In this document: positions 45,326 to 52,377 of the stretch, piece after piece
Numbering within the stretch: the stretch's first letter is position 1
How the letters are laid out: each line of letters starts with the position of its first letter
Assembly (NCBI GenBank): GCA_902798825.1
Contig: CADBYI010000026.1
Location: forward strand, 1 to 52,377
From: an uncultured Eubacteriales bacterium
GTDB taxonomy: Bacteria > Bacillota > Clostridia > Christensenellales > CAG-138
Direction of reading: 5' to 3'
Length of the DNA: 52,377 nucleotides
Made by a program: the position numbers and the translations under genes
The notes under the pieces: model-generated
What the model was told of the DNA's origin: nothing
The model's database searches: none
The model's input: the letters and a program-made list of their open reading frames with translations, nothing else

Positions 45326-46762
45326 GTGAATGCAGAGAAAGAGCAAGAGCTCTTCGAAAGATGTGGCGTGACACAGGCGGTTCTTCGCATGGCTTTTCCC
45401 ACCGTGGTCGGCCAAATTATTCTGGTCATCTACAACATGGCTGATACGTTCTTTGTGGGGTTGACGGGAAATGACGCCATGCTGGCTGCGGTGACCGTTT
45501 GTATGCCGGCGTTTATGCTTCTGTCTGCCATTTCCAATCTCTTTGGCGTAGGTGGAGCGAGTGTCATTGCGAGAGCGTTGGGCACATATGATTTTCGCCG
45601 GGCAAAATGTGCTTCCGCTTTCGCATTTTGGGGCTGTCTTGCGGTGACGGCCCTGTATTCGTGCGTTTCTTTTCTGGGAAAGGATCTGTTCATAGACCTG
45701 TTGGGCGGAACTAATCCTGAGGTTCACAAGAACGCAGCGGAATACCTGTTTGTCACCGTTATTCTTGGCGGCGCCATTACATCGGTCGGCATCCTGTTTT
45801 CCCATCTCATTCGCTCCGAAGGCAGATCTCTTCATGCCAGTATCGGCATAGCGTTGGGCGGCGTGATGAACATCGTTATGGATCCACTGTTTATGTTCGT
45901 GATTCTTCCCTCGGGGAAGGAGGCATTAGGCGCAGCCATTGCTACAACGCTGGCTAATCTCATCACATTGTTGTATTATATCATCGTCCTCCTTTTCATT
46001 CGGAAACAGTCGGTGCTGCGATTCAAATTCAAGCCCCGCATGTTTCAGCAAAGAGTGCCAGCAGCCATTCTCGCTGCGGGACTGCCCGCATGCATCATGA
46101 CGCTATGCGAAAATGTCAGTTATGCCGTTCTGGATAAGCTGATGTCCTTCTCAGGTCTCGAGATGCAGGCTGGGATTGGCGTTGCTAAAAAAGTCAACAT
46201 GCTAGCTCACTGCATTGTGAGGGGCATCGCCCAAGGCTCTCTGCCGTTGATCGCATACAACTACTCCGCCCATAATATCGAGCGTATGAAAGCATTCGTT
46301 CGAATATCGCACCGGATATCTATCACCATGGCTGCGCTCTGCATGATAATCAACCTTACGCTGGCAAAGCCATTGATTAGCTTGTTCATCCATTATGAAT
46401 CTGCATCGTATATGTTTGGTACGGCTTTTTTGAGGATCCTATGCCTCGGAGGTCCATTCTCTGCCAGCGCTTATACGATAATTTCATTCTTCCAGGCTAC
46501 GGGAGACGGTGGAAAGTCCTTCCTCCTTGCCATCCTCAGAAAGGGAATCGTGGACATACCGTTGATGCTTTTGCTCGGTGCAGTCTTTCCTATTTATGGG
46601 ATCGTGCTTGCCACGCCTATAGCAGATATAGTATGCTGCGTTACAGCTATATGTATGTTCTCAAATTACAAGAAAAGGCTTGTTGGTGCCCCGTTGATTC
46701 GCAGGAATAATGATGTTGGAATAAGCACGTCTACTGTATCTGGAAGTGTATCAAACACCTAA
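45326..46762 (+). CDS. MATE family efflux transporter
   Basis: The 478-residue protein with 12 predicted transmembrane helices exports drugs or metabolites using an ion gradient. Typical features are FPTVVGQIILVIYNMADTFF in helix 1, GGASVIARALG, and the second-half repeat VSYAVLDKLMSF to RGIAQGSLPLIAYNY. The start is GTG at 45326. A tiny overlapping frame (ATGAAACGGGGTAAAGCAAGGTGA) ends on this GTG and may couple translation. A LysR regulator follows 24 bases downstream on the same strand. Confidence 0.92.
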   Translation: MNAEKEQELFERCGVTQAVLRMAFPTVVGQIILVIYNMADTFFVGLTGNDAMLAAVTVCMPAFMLLSAISNLFGVGGASVIARALGTYDFRRAKCASAFAFWGCLAVTALYSCVSFLGKDLFIDLLGGTNPEVHKNAAEYLFVTVILGGAITSVGILFSHLIRSEGRSLHASIGIALGGVMNIVMDPLFMFVILPSGKEALGAAIATTLANLITLLYYIIVLLFIRKQSVLRFKFKPRMFQQRVPAAILAAGLPACIMTLCENVSYAVLDKLMSFSGLEMQAGIGVAKKVNMLAHCIVRGIAQGSLPLIAYNYSAHNIERMKAFVRISHRISITMAALCMIINLTLAKPLISLFIHYESASYMFGTAFLRILCLGGPFSASAYTIISFFQATGDGGKSFLLAILRKGIVDIPLMLLLGAVFPIYGIVLATPIADIVCCVTAICMFSNYKKRLVGAPLIRRNNDVGISTSTVSGSVSNT

Positions 46763-46786
46763 AATGCTGGCAAAGGATGGAGAAAA

Positions 46787-47680
46787 ATGGTTGACACACG
46801 TTTGATTTCGTTGGTAAAGATCGTTGAAACCGGAAGCTACACAAAGGCCGCCGAACAACTTGCTCTGTCTCAACCTGCTGTCAGCCAGCATGTTCGACAG
46901 TTGGAGGACTTTCTTCATGTCAAGATATTTGACCATTCACGCAACAAATTTCGTTTGACGCCGGAGGGTGAGATCGTCTTGAAATATGCTCGTCGCATGA
47001 TCGCCCTGTCCAATAATATGCAACAGGCATTGAAGAGTGAGCAAGAACAGATCCGCTCGCTTGTTATCGGTATCACACATACGGCAGAAAGCAGCGCCAT
47101 TTTGGAAGCTCTTGCTTGCTATGTCGACACCGTTGCCGATCTCAACATGAAAATACTGACGAACACCACTGATGTCCTCTATTCCATGCTGAAAAACTAT
47201 GAGCTGGACTTTGCTTTTGTCGAAGGCAAAACCGGAGATTCATCGCTGAAGTATTTGATGTTGGATACCGATTGCTTGGTGCTGGTAGTGCCGCCCGACC
47301 ACGCTATGGCGCAGGAAAGTATCATCACCATCGAACAGCTGAAAAAAGAAAAGCTGATCCTTCGTCTTCCCAACTCCAATACGCGCAGCCTGTTCGCTGC
47401 TTCCCTAGCAAGTCAGGGTCTATCCATCGACGATTTTAACGTTATCATGGAAATCGACAGCATTGCGTCCATCAAGGATCTGATTCGCCAAGGCTTCGGC
47501 GTTTCCGTTCTAGCTAAGAGCGCGTGCCTGGATGAACTGAAAAAGGGGAAGCTGGCCATATTGACTATAGAGAGCTTAAGCATGATGCGCGAAATCAACA
47601 TCGTATCTCGCAAGGATTTCGAACACCCCGAATTGCTTCAGGGTATCGTCAGAAGATACAATGAAATGCAACGAAGATGA
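46787..47680 (+). CDS. LysR family transcriptional regulator
   Basis: The 297-residue protein has the N-terminal helix-turn-helix SLVKIVETGSYTKAAEQLALSQPAVSQHVRQLE and a C-terminal periplasmic-binding-like effector domain. The effector is unknown. The start follows GGATGGAG. It follows the MATE gene in the same direction, which suggests that it controls the pump, although many LysR proteins are divergent from their targets. The stop overlaps the small frame at 47677. Confidence 0.92.
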   Translation: MVDTRLISLVKIVETGSYTKAAEQLALSQPAVSQHVRQLEDFLHVKIFDHSRNKFRLTPEGEIVLKYARRMIALSNNMQQALKSEQEQIRSLVIGITHTAESSAILEALACYVDTVADLNMKILTNTTDVLYSMLKNYELDFAFVEGKTGDSSLKYLMLDTDCLVLVVPPDHAMAQESIITIEQLKKEKLILRLPNSNTRSLFAASLASQGLSIDDFNVIMEIDSIASIKDLIRQGFGVSVLAKSACLDELKKGKLAILTIESLSMMREINIVSRKDFEHPELLQGIVRRYNEMQRR

Positions 47681-47784
47681 CCCTTAGTAAGATCGTGCTG
47701 GCTTCTATTATTGCTGTTTTCATGGCAACATAGGTGCAAAAGATCATCAAGAGTGCAGATATGGGGTATGACTCATGGATCTGA
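47677..47784 (+). pseudogene. Small hydrophobic ORF interrupted by an in-frame TAG
   Basis: ATG at 47677 overlaps the LysR stop (ATGA). The frame encodes MTLSKIVLASIIAVFMAT, then TAG (47731-47733), and continues in frame for 16 codons to TGA at 47782, which itself overlaps the start of the next gene. It is best read as a decayed small membrane protein gene that once linked lysR and the downstream gene. Confidence 0.35.
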
Positions 47785-48119
47785 TCATTATTCTTATTAT
47801 TGCAATTCTCCTAAGCGGATTAATAATTGGTCTTAAGCACGTTTTTTGTGTGGAAACCAAAGATTATGTTTATAACGTTTGCATTCGCCTTTCGGACGCT
47901 GTGAATGAAAACGGACTGCTCGATGCGTTATTTCAAAAGCATGCACGTTCTGCAAAACTCATACATATAAAGCGATTGATTCCAGACAATATCCAGGAGT
48001 TTACCTATGAGATAAAAGTGTCATCATCCGATTTCCCCATGGAGCTTGTTTCAGATTTGATGGGCACCAAAGGAGTCTTGTCTCTACACTGTTTCAGCGC
48101 TGAGGCAGACAACATGTAA
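47775..48119 (+). CDS. Small membrane protein with ACT-like tail
   Basis: The 114-residue protein has one N-terminal transmembrane helix (LIIILIIAILLSGLIIGL) and a soluble C-terminal domain with a beta-alpha-beta look: FTYEIKVSSSDFPMELVSDL and GVLSLHCFSA. This resembles the ACT-like tails seen in some membrane proteins such as DUF4956 members, but I do not recognise a definite family. No strong ribosome binding site is present. It follows lysR with the interrupted small ORF between them. Confidence 0.55.
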   Translation: MDLIIILIIAILLSGLIIGLKHVFCVETKDYVYNVCIRLSDAVNENGLLDALFQKHARSAKLIHIKRLIPDNIQEFTYEIKVSSSDFPMELVSDLMGTKGVLSLHCFSAEADNM

Positions 48120-48126
48120 AATAACC

Positions 48127-48154
48127 GCAGGGCCGCTTCCACGGCTCTGCTTTC
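48127..48154 (+). terminator. Possible terminator
   Basis: GCAGGGCCG pairs with CGGCTCTGC (one wobble) across 6 bases and is followed by TTTCT. It lies after the small membrane protein gene and at the end of the converging TnpV-like gene. Confidence 0.45.
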
Positions 48155-48339
48155 TATGCCCGTTTGACGCTAACATTAGGGTTATATACGCCTTTCTTAT
48201 GCTCTTTTAGGTACCGCTTCCGCCGCCATCCCCATATCCCGATGTCACCTTCCGGCTGAGGGTCCATGACCAGGTCGGGAATCAACACATCGCCGACCTG
48301 GATGTACGTGCCGCCTCGTTCTTCAAAATAGGACTTCAT
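48154..48339 (-). CDS. Truncated TnpV-like protein
   Basis: This 61-residue product starts MKSYFEERGGTYIQVGDVLI and contains GDIGIWGWRRKRYLKEHKK. It aligns with GIWGAMRRDYLKKYRQSLY of the TnpV protein at 49414-49788 but ends where that one continues for another 65 residues. It is probably a truncated copy. GGAGG lies 9 bases upstream of the ATG at 48339. It is divergent from, and almost touching, the sirtuin gene. Confidence 0.6.
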   Translation of the reverse strand: MKSYFEERGGTYIQVGDVLIPDLVMDPQPEGDIGIWGWRRKRYLKEHKKGVYNPNVSVKRA

Positions 48340-48345
48340 TTCTGT

Positions 48346-49353
48346 ATGCCTCCATGCTATATGAAGCGCTTTTATCATGACCAACCCAATGGGTATCTCA
48401 GCACGATCGAAAAGGGGCTTGCCGCGGTGCGGACGTTCCGCAGCGGGCTTTCCTACGGCACAGGTACCCGTGAGGAGAATATCGCGCGGCTGAAAAACGA
48501 ATTGGAAACGGCTGATGCGATCGTGATCGGCGCAGGTGCTGGACTCTCCACCGCCGCAGGATTGACTTATTCCGGCGAACGCTTTGATCGTTATTTCTTC
48601 GATTTCAAAAAGCGGCTCGGGATCACCGACATGTATTCCGGCGGCTTCTATCCATTCCCGGATAACGAGACTCGATGGGCACGGTGGGCGCGGCATATCT
48701 ATTACAACCGCTATATCGACCCACCGAAGCCGGTTTACAAGGATTTGCTTTTGCTGGTCGAGGGTAAAAACTACTTCGTGATCACCACAAACGTGGATCA
48801 TCAATTTCAACGCGCGGGCTTTGACAAGAAGCGTCTGTTTTACACACAGGGAGATTACGGTCTGTTCCAAACGATCAGCGAAAAAAACGGCAAAACATAC
48901 GACAACCGGGATTGGGTGATCAAAGCAATGGCCGCCCAGCGTTTCATTCCGGACGAAAGCGGTGTCTTTCAGATTCCGAAGGATCGGCTGATCTCCATGC
49001 GGCTTCCTCACGAATTGATCCCGCGCTGTCCGGACGACGGAAGCGCCGTCACGATGAACCTTCGCTCTGACGATACCTTTGTGGAGGACGCTGGCTGGCG
49101 TGAAGCGTCAGCAAACTACGCTGCTTTTCTGGAATCGTGCAAGGAAAAGCATGTTCTGTATCTGGAACTGGGCGTCGGTGCAAACACCCCCGTCATTATC
49201 GAGTACCCCTTCTGGGCGCTGACCATGGAGAACCCGAACGCGACTTACGCCTGCCTGAATTACAATGAGGCACTCTGTCCGAAGATAATCGAGCCATACT
49301 CCATTTGCATCGACGGAGACAGCGGGGCAGTACTGAACGCATTGCAGCCCTAA
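48346..49353 (+). CDS. Sirtuin, class M-like (probable ADP-ribosyltransferase)
   Basis: The 335-residue protein has a sirtuin Rossmann fold: GAGAGLSTAAGL (62-73) binds NAD, and TTNVDHQFQ (147-155) is the second NAD motif. At the usual catalytic His position it has Gln in LFYTQGDYGLFQ (Gln168). This replacement and the overall wording match class M sirtuins (SirTM), which ADP-ribosylate proteins rather than deacetylate them. The zinc site is degenerate: only C228 in IPRCPDDG is seen. No macrodomain gene is adjacent. No ribosome binding site is present at 48346 or at the ATG at 48361, so the start is uncertain. Confidence 0.78.
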   Translation: MPPCYMKRFYHDQPNGYLSTIEKGLAAVRTFRSGLSYGTGTREENIARLKNELETADAIVIGAGAGLSTAAGLTYSGERFDRYFFDFKKRLGITDMYSGGFYPFPDNETRWARWARHIYYNRYIDPPKPVYKDLLLLVEGKNYFVITTNVDHQFQRAGFDKKRLFYTQGDYGLFQTISEKNGKTYDNRDWVIKAMAAQRFIPDESGVFQIPKDRLISMRLPHELIPRCPDDGSAVTMNLRSDDTFVEDAGWREASANYAAFLESCKEKHVLYLELGVGANTPVIIEYPFWALTMENPNATYACLNYNEALCPKIIEPYSICIDGDSGAVLNALQP

Positions 49354-49367
49354 TCGAACTTATACGC

Positions 49368-49403
49368 AAAATGCTCGCCGGGTACGAATCCGGCGAGCAT
49401 TTT
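49368..49403. terminator. Bidirectional terminator
   Basis: AAAATGCTCGCCGG pairs with CCGGCGAGCATTTT (14 bp perfect) across 8 bases. It lies between the converging sirtuin and tnpV genes. Confidence 0.85.
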
Positions 49404-49413
49404 CATACGGCTG

Positions 49414-49788
49414 TTATGAGAAAATCAGTTCATGATTGATTATTTCTCTTGCACGGGATTGAATGTTGTTCATCGCGCCAATCCACGCCATCTGATCCCT
49501 GCGCTTCATTTTTTCGGACACGCCTTCGGCTTTTGCCATCTGCCGCGTCAGCATCAACATCATATCCTGTGCCTGGTCTTCAATGTCGGCAAGGTGATCG
49601 TTCAGTTTGCCCGACAGCATCAATTGACAATACAGCGATTGGCGATACTTTTTCAGATAGTCTCGACGCATTGCGCCCCATATGCCGATCGGTCTCGCAG
49701 GCGGTTCATCTTCACCGGCAACAATGTAATAATCCCCGATAAGCTCATATTCCAAGCCGTTTTCTTCGTCAACAATGTACTTTTCCAT
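49414..49788 (-). CDS. TnpV-like transposon protein
   Basis: The 124-residue protein matches TnpV, a small protein of Tn4451-type elements: YELIGDYYIVAGE at the N-terminus, IGIWGAMRRDYLKKYRQSLY, and a helical tail QMAKAEGVSEKMKRRDQMAW. Its function in transposition is not known. GGAG precedes the start. It lies at the right side of the island, convergent with the sirtuin gene. Confidence 0.8.
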   Translation of the reverse strand: MEKYIVDEENGLEYELIGDYYIVAGEDEPPARPIGIWGAMRRDYLKKYRQSLYCQLMLSGKLNDHLADIEDQAQDMMLMLTRQMAKAEGVSEKMKRRDQMAWIGAMNNIQSRAREIINHELIFS

Positions 49789-49905
49789 GGTCTTTTCTCC
49801 TTTGAATCACATTATTGCCTTTACTGTGACCCGGAATACATTGTTTACTTCCTTATCGGTGACTCACATTATATCCTTCCCTTTAAAACAAATTCCGCAT
49901 ATTTT

Positions 49906-49937
49906 TTACAACGCCATTACAACTGATCTGGTATACT
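49906..49937 (+). promoter_or_regulatory. TTACAAC box pair and -10 (putative PhoP-type site A)
   Basis: TTACAACG (49906) and TTACAACT (49917) are 11 bp apart. The second box starts 15 bp before TATACT (49932-49937). The boxes cover the -35 position, as for activators of the PhoP/PhoB type. The site precedes the response-regulator gene, so autoregulation is likely. Confidence 0.75.
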
Positions 49938-49966
49938 TAGGATAGAGAGGAAACGGAGAGGGGAAT

Positions 49967-50614
49967 ATGGCGAAGATTCTGATCGTAGAGGACGAAAAGG
50001 CCATCAACGATTTGTTGAAGCTGAATCTGGAGATGGTGGGCCATCAATGCACCCCCACCTTCACGGGCCGGGAGGCCATCCGCGCCGCCGGGGAGCAGGG
50101 GTTCGATCTCATGCTCCTGGACGTGATGCTGCCGGACATGGAGGGCTTTGCTGTCCTCGAAAAGGTCCGGGACGTGCCCACCATCTTTCTCACCGCCCGG
50201 GGCGCCACCACCGACAAGGTCCGGGGCTTCGGCTTGGGCGCGGACGACTACATCGTGAAACCCTTCGAGGTGGCGGAGCTCCTGGCCCGGGTCCAGGCGG
50301 TCCTCCGGCGGACCCACCGGGCGGAGGCGGAGTATCGGATCGACGATCTCGTCATCCGCTGGGACGCCCACGAGGTCCTGCAAAAGGGGGAGCGGGTGGA
50401 CCTGACGCCCCAGGAGTTCGCTCTCCTGCGCATCCTCATCGAAAACAGAAACGTGTGCCTGACCCGGCAGAAGCTCCTGTCCGAGGCCTGGGGCACCGAC
50501 TTTCTGGGGGAGAGCCGGACCGTGGACGTCCACGTGCAAAAGCTCCGGCGCAAGCTCCAGCTGGACGATCACATCAAGACCATCTACAAGAACGGGTACC
50601 GGTTCGAGGAGTAA
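49967..50614 (+). CDS. OmpR/PhoP-family response regulator
   Basis: The 215-residue regulator has a receiver domain with acidic pocket ED (8-9), phospho-acceptor D52 in LLDVMLP and K98 in IVKPFE, followed by a winged-helix DNA-binding domain (TPQEFALLRILIENRN, SRTVDVHVQKLRRKL, GYRFEE). The start follows GGAGAGGGG. The gene is preceded by direct TTACAAC boxes that it probably binds. The partner kinase gene lies 114 bases downstream, separated by an inverted repeat. GC content is high again, marking the end of the island. Confidence 0.93.
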   Translation: MAKILIVEDEKAINDLLKLNLEMVGHQCTPTFTGREAIRAAGEQGFDLMLLDVMLPDMEGFAVLEKVRDVPTIFLTARGATTDKVRGFGLGADDYIVKPFEVAELLARVQAVLRRTHRAEAEYRIDDLVIRWDAHEVLQKGERVDLTPQEFALLRILIENRNVCLTRQKLLSEAWGTDFLGESRTVDVHVQKLRRKLQLDDHIKTIYKNGYRFEE

Positions 50615-50627
50615 TGTCGCGTTTTCA

Positions 50628-50698
50628 CGGGAGAGGCAAGCCTCTCCCCTACAGTATCACAGGCCAACCAACCGTAGGGGAGGGGCTTGCCCCTCCCG
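50628..50698. repeat. Paired REP-like palindromes between regulator and kinase genes
   Basis: Left arm 50628-50652 and right arm 50674-50698 are inverted copies of each other with two mismatches in 25 (GTAGGGGAGGGGCTTGCCCC type). Each arm is itself palindromic (GGGAGAGGCAAGCCTCTCCC). This resembles dispersed intergenic repeats common in Firmicutes and may form a strong mRNA hairpin. Confidence 0.8.
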
Positions 50699-50728
50699 TC
50701 GTATCTTAGCAGAAAGGCCGTATCATCC

Positions 50729-51859
50729 ATGAAGCTCTGGCAAAAAACCTATCTGCTGTCCACCCTGCTGTGCGCCCTGATCCTCTATGGGTGCATGTTC
50801 TCCGTCACCGCCCCGGCCCTCTCCGCCACGGTGCGCTCGGCCACGGACGCCGCCCTCCGGGAGGAAAAGGCCATCGCAGCCGCCCTGGAGCGAACCATGG
50901 ACCAGGCGCCGGAGGGGCGGGCGATCCCCGTGCTTCGGACCTTCCTGGGCTACTACGAGGGCACGGGTCTCACCTTTCGGGTGGCCGAGGGGGAGGAGCA
51001 GATCTATTCCACCCTGCCCTGCCCCATCCTAAAATCCCCCGGCACGCTGGGCTTTCTCCGGGACGGGGGGCGGCTGTACCTGTTTGTCAGCGACCGGCTC
51101 CCCTCGGGCTTCGACTTCGTGTATCTGAAGGATGGGTCGGCCACGGACGGCCTGCTGCGCCGTCAGGTGACGGCGGCGGCCCTCACCGGCACGGCGGTGG
51201 CCCTGCTCATGGCCGCGGCCCTCTATGCCCTGCTCTACCGGGTGAACCTGCCCGTGAGCCGCCTGGCCCACGAGATGCGCACGCCGCTCACCGCCATGAA
51301 GGGCTACGCCGAGACCCTCCGGGACGCCCGGCTCACGGAGGAGCAGCGGCACATGGCGGCCAGCTACATCGCAGAGGAGTCCACCCGCCTGTCGGACGTG
51401 TCCGCCCGGCTTCTGACGCTGCACAACGCCCGGGAGGAAAGCACCCCCTTCGGCCCCGTGGACGTGGAGGAGCTGTTCAGCCACGTGGCCCGGACCTACC
51501 CCACGGTGACCTACGAGGTCCATTGGCCCACCATCTTCGGGGACGGGGCCATGCTGTCCTCCCTCCTCAACAACCTGGTGGACAACGCCGTGAAGGCCTC
51601 CCCGGCGGGGGCCCCCGTGGAGCTTCGGGCCGCGCCCAACGTGCTGGCCGTCATGGACCACGGCAGCGGCATGAGCGATGAGGCCCTCGCCTATGTGAAC
51701 CACCCCTCCCGGTTCAAGCGGCTCCACCCCGGCGGCGGTCTGGGCGTGCCCCTGTGCCACCAGATCGCCAAAGCCCACGGGGCTAAGCTCACCTACACCC
51801 GGGGGGCGGACGGGGGCACCGTGGCCACCGTGACCTTTTACAACTCCCTTACAACTTGA
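50729..51859 (+). CDS. Sensor histidine kinase, PhoR-like, without HAMP
   Basis: The 376-residue kinase has a first transmembrane helix (about 8-30), an extracytoplasmic domain (30-155), a second helix (about 160-178), then directly the H-box LAHEMRTPLTAMKGYAETL, an N-box LLNNLVDNAVKAS and short G-boxes MDHGSGMSDEAL and GGGLGVPLCHQIAKAHG. There is almost no linker between helix 2 and the H-box, so HAMP is missing. The start at 50729 is chosen to give a basic MKLWQK N-terminus. The last codons, FYNSLTT, encode two TTACAAC boxes that serve the next promoter. Confidence 0.9.
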   Translation: MKLWQKTYLLSTLLCALILYGCMFSVTAPALSATVRSATDAALREEKAIAAALERTMDQAPEGRAIPVLRTFLGYYEGTGLTFRVAEGEEQIYSTLPCPILKSPGTLGFLRDGGRLYLFVSDRLPSGFDFVYLKDGSATDGLLRRQVTAAALTGTAVALLMAAALYALLYRVNLPVSRLAHEMRTPLTAMKGYAETLRDARLTEEQRHMAASYIAEESTRLSDVSARLLTLHNAREESTPFGPVDVEELFSHVARTYPTVTYEVHWPTIFGDGAMLSSLLNNLVDNAVKASPAGAPVELRAAPNVLAVMDHGSGMSDEALAYVNHPSRFKRLHPGGGLGVPLCHQIAKAHGAKLTYTRGADGGTVATVTFYNSLTT

Positions 51860-51891
51860 TGAAGACTCCATTACAAGTTGGGCCCTATACT
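51838..51891 (+). promoter_or_regulatory. TTACAAC boxes and -10 (putative PhoP-type site B)
   Basis: TTACAACT at 51838 and 51849 and TTACAAGT at 51871 lie on an 11-bp grid; the 51860 position is degenerate. The last box starts 15 bp before TATACT (51886-51891), the same phase as at 49932. The first two boxes are inside the kinase coding sequence. Confidence 0.75.
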
Positions 51892-51922
51892 GAGGGCGAA
51901 GCTTGAGAAAGGAGAGAAACAA

Positions 51923-52377
51923 ATGAAACTGTTCTGGCTGAAAAACAAGGTTTTGATCGCCGCGTTGTGCGCCATGCTGGTGCTGGGCGTCGCCTTCTGG
52001 GGCGGCCTGCGGTTCTTTGAAGGGAAGGCCATGGAGGACGCCTTTTTTCGCACCTCCTTCGCCGAGGCGGAGGCCACCTCTACCCCGATTCCGGGTGAAA
52101 TGCCTGTGCCCACTGCCGTACCCACGGAGCTGCCCGCGGAGTTGGTGGCGGAGGATATTCTGAACACGGAGTGGAAGTATAAGGACATCTTCCCCCGGAT
52201 CACCAACATCTACTCCTTCCAGGCCAAGACCTGGAAGGAAGGGGAGAAGGTGGACGACGCCCTGGCGGACGCCGCCCGGCAGAAAACAAAGGACATCTTC
52301 TTCCGGCTGTTCAACGTGGGCGGGGAGAACCATGACTTTGCTACCGCCACCGTCACTCGCTATGTAGATGAGTCGGG
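51923..52377 (+). CDS. Membrane-anchored extracellular protein (partial, runs off window)
   Basis: The first 151 residues are visible. A basic start MKLFWLKNK is followed by a single hydrophobic anchor (about 9-30), then a short Thr/Pro linker (TSTPIPGEMPVPTAVPTELP) and a soluble region beginning AEDILNTEWKYKDIFPRI. No known domain is recognised. The start follows AAAGGAGAG. It lies downstream of the two-component genes with its own box-controlled promoter, so it is probably a target of that system. The C-terminus lies beyond the window. Confidence 0.75.
   Translation, partial: MKLFWLKNKVLIAALCAMLVLGVAFWGGLRFFEGKAMEDAFFRTSFAEAEATSTPIPGEMPVPTAVPTELPAELVAEDILNTEWKYKDIFPRITNIYSFQAKTWKEGEKVDDALADAARQKTKDIFFRLFNVGGENHDFATATVTRYVDES

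Noticed and set aside
47731..47733. TAG in a small ORF as a pyrrolysine or readthrough signal
   Set aside because: The host type and the absence of any such system in the window make simple decay more likely.
48340..49011. Upstream extension of the minus-strand frame at 48154
   Set aside because: Only the last 61 residues look like a TnpV protein and have a ribosome binding site; the part across the sirtuin is shadow.

Overview
The window looks like a chromosome segment of a GC-rich, strictly anaerobic, spore-forming Clostridia-type Firmicute. The evidence is an O2/superoxide-detoxification set typical of anaerobes (flavodiiron-flavin reductase-rubredoxin, rubrerythrin, superoxide reductase, rubredoxin), the sporulation block spoIIE-spoIIGA-sigE, a V/A-type ATPase operon, a T-box leader, a CIRCE operator, and a long Bacillus-type SRP RNA. 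Several secreted proteins carry Thr-Pro-rich linkers. No species can be named from sequence alone.

Layout. 1-2672: oxidative-stress cluster, whose first gene is disrupted by an apparent internal deletion. 2710-13527: surface and stress genes (phosphodiester-glycosidase lipoprotein, SPFH protein, methyltransferase, SH3 protein, CIRCE-controlled Hsp20, MscL), a divergent pair of membrane-anchored secreted enzymes (PIG-L deacetylase and NlpC/P60-like peptidase), a PadR-DUF2812 operon and a YczE-like membrane protein. 13545-16975: T-box leader plus long-form (type 2) ileS. 17100-20882: DUF554 protein, a two-component pair whose reading frames are fused or damaged at the junction, rpiB and upp. 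20962-30377: ATPase operon in the order ntpFIKECGABD, followed by an overlapping QueG-like iron-sulfur protein. 30393-30708: SRP RNA and its terminator. 30922-34945: paralogous lipoproteins (one truncated), a leucine-rich repeat protein and a dTMP kinase. 35155-39998: spoIIE, spoIIGA, sigE, galM. About 40046-49900: an AT-richer accessory island with a serine recombinase/TnpW/MobC module, a DUF6076-like protein, gene remnants, a MATE pump with a LysR regulator, and a class-M-like sirtuin between two TnpV-like genes. 49967-52377: GC-rich native DNA again, with a PhoP/PhoR-like two-component pair and a membrane-anchored protein cut by the window end.

The most interesting signal is a putative local regulon. 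TTACAAC-type boxes repeated on an 11-bp grid sit upstream of the response-regulator gene at 49967, upstream of the partial gene at 51923 (two of these boxes lie inside the 3' end of the kinase gene), and upstream of the lipoprotein gene at 33012 about 17 kb away. At the first two sites the last box starts exactly 15 bp before a TATACT -10 element. This suggests an autoregulated envelope-stress system. Other points of interest are the disrupted flavodiiron gene, the fused RR-HK frames, likely leaderless promoters (rpiB, the glycosidase lipoprotein), the sirtuin lacking most zinc ligands, and several small eroded ORFs in the island.
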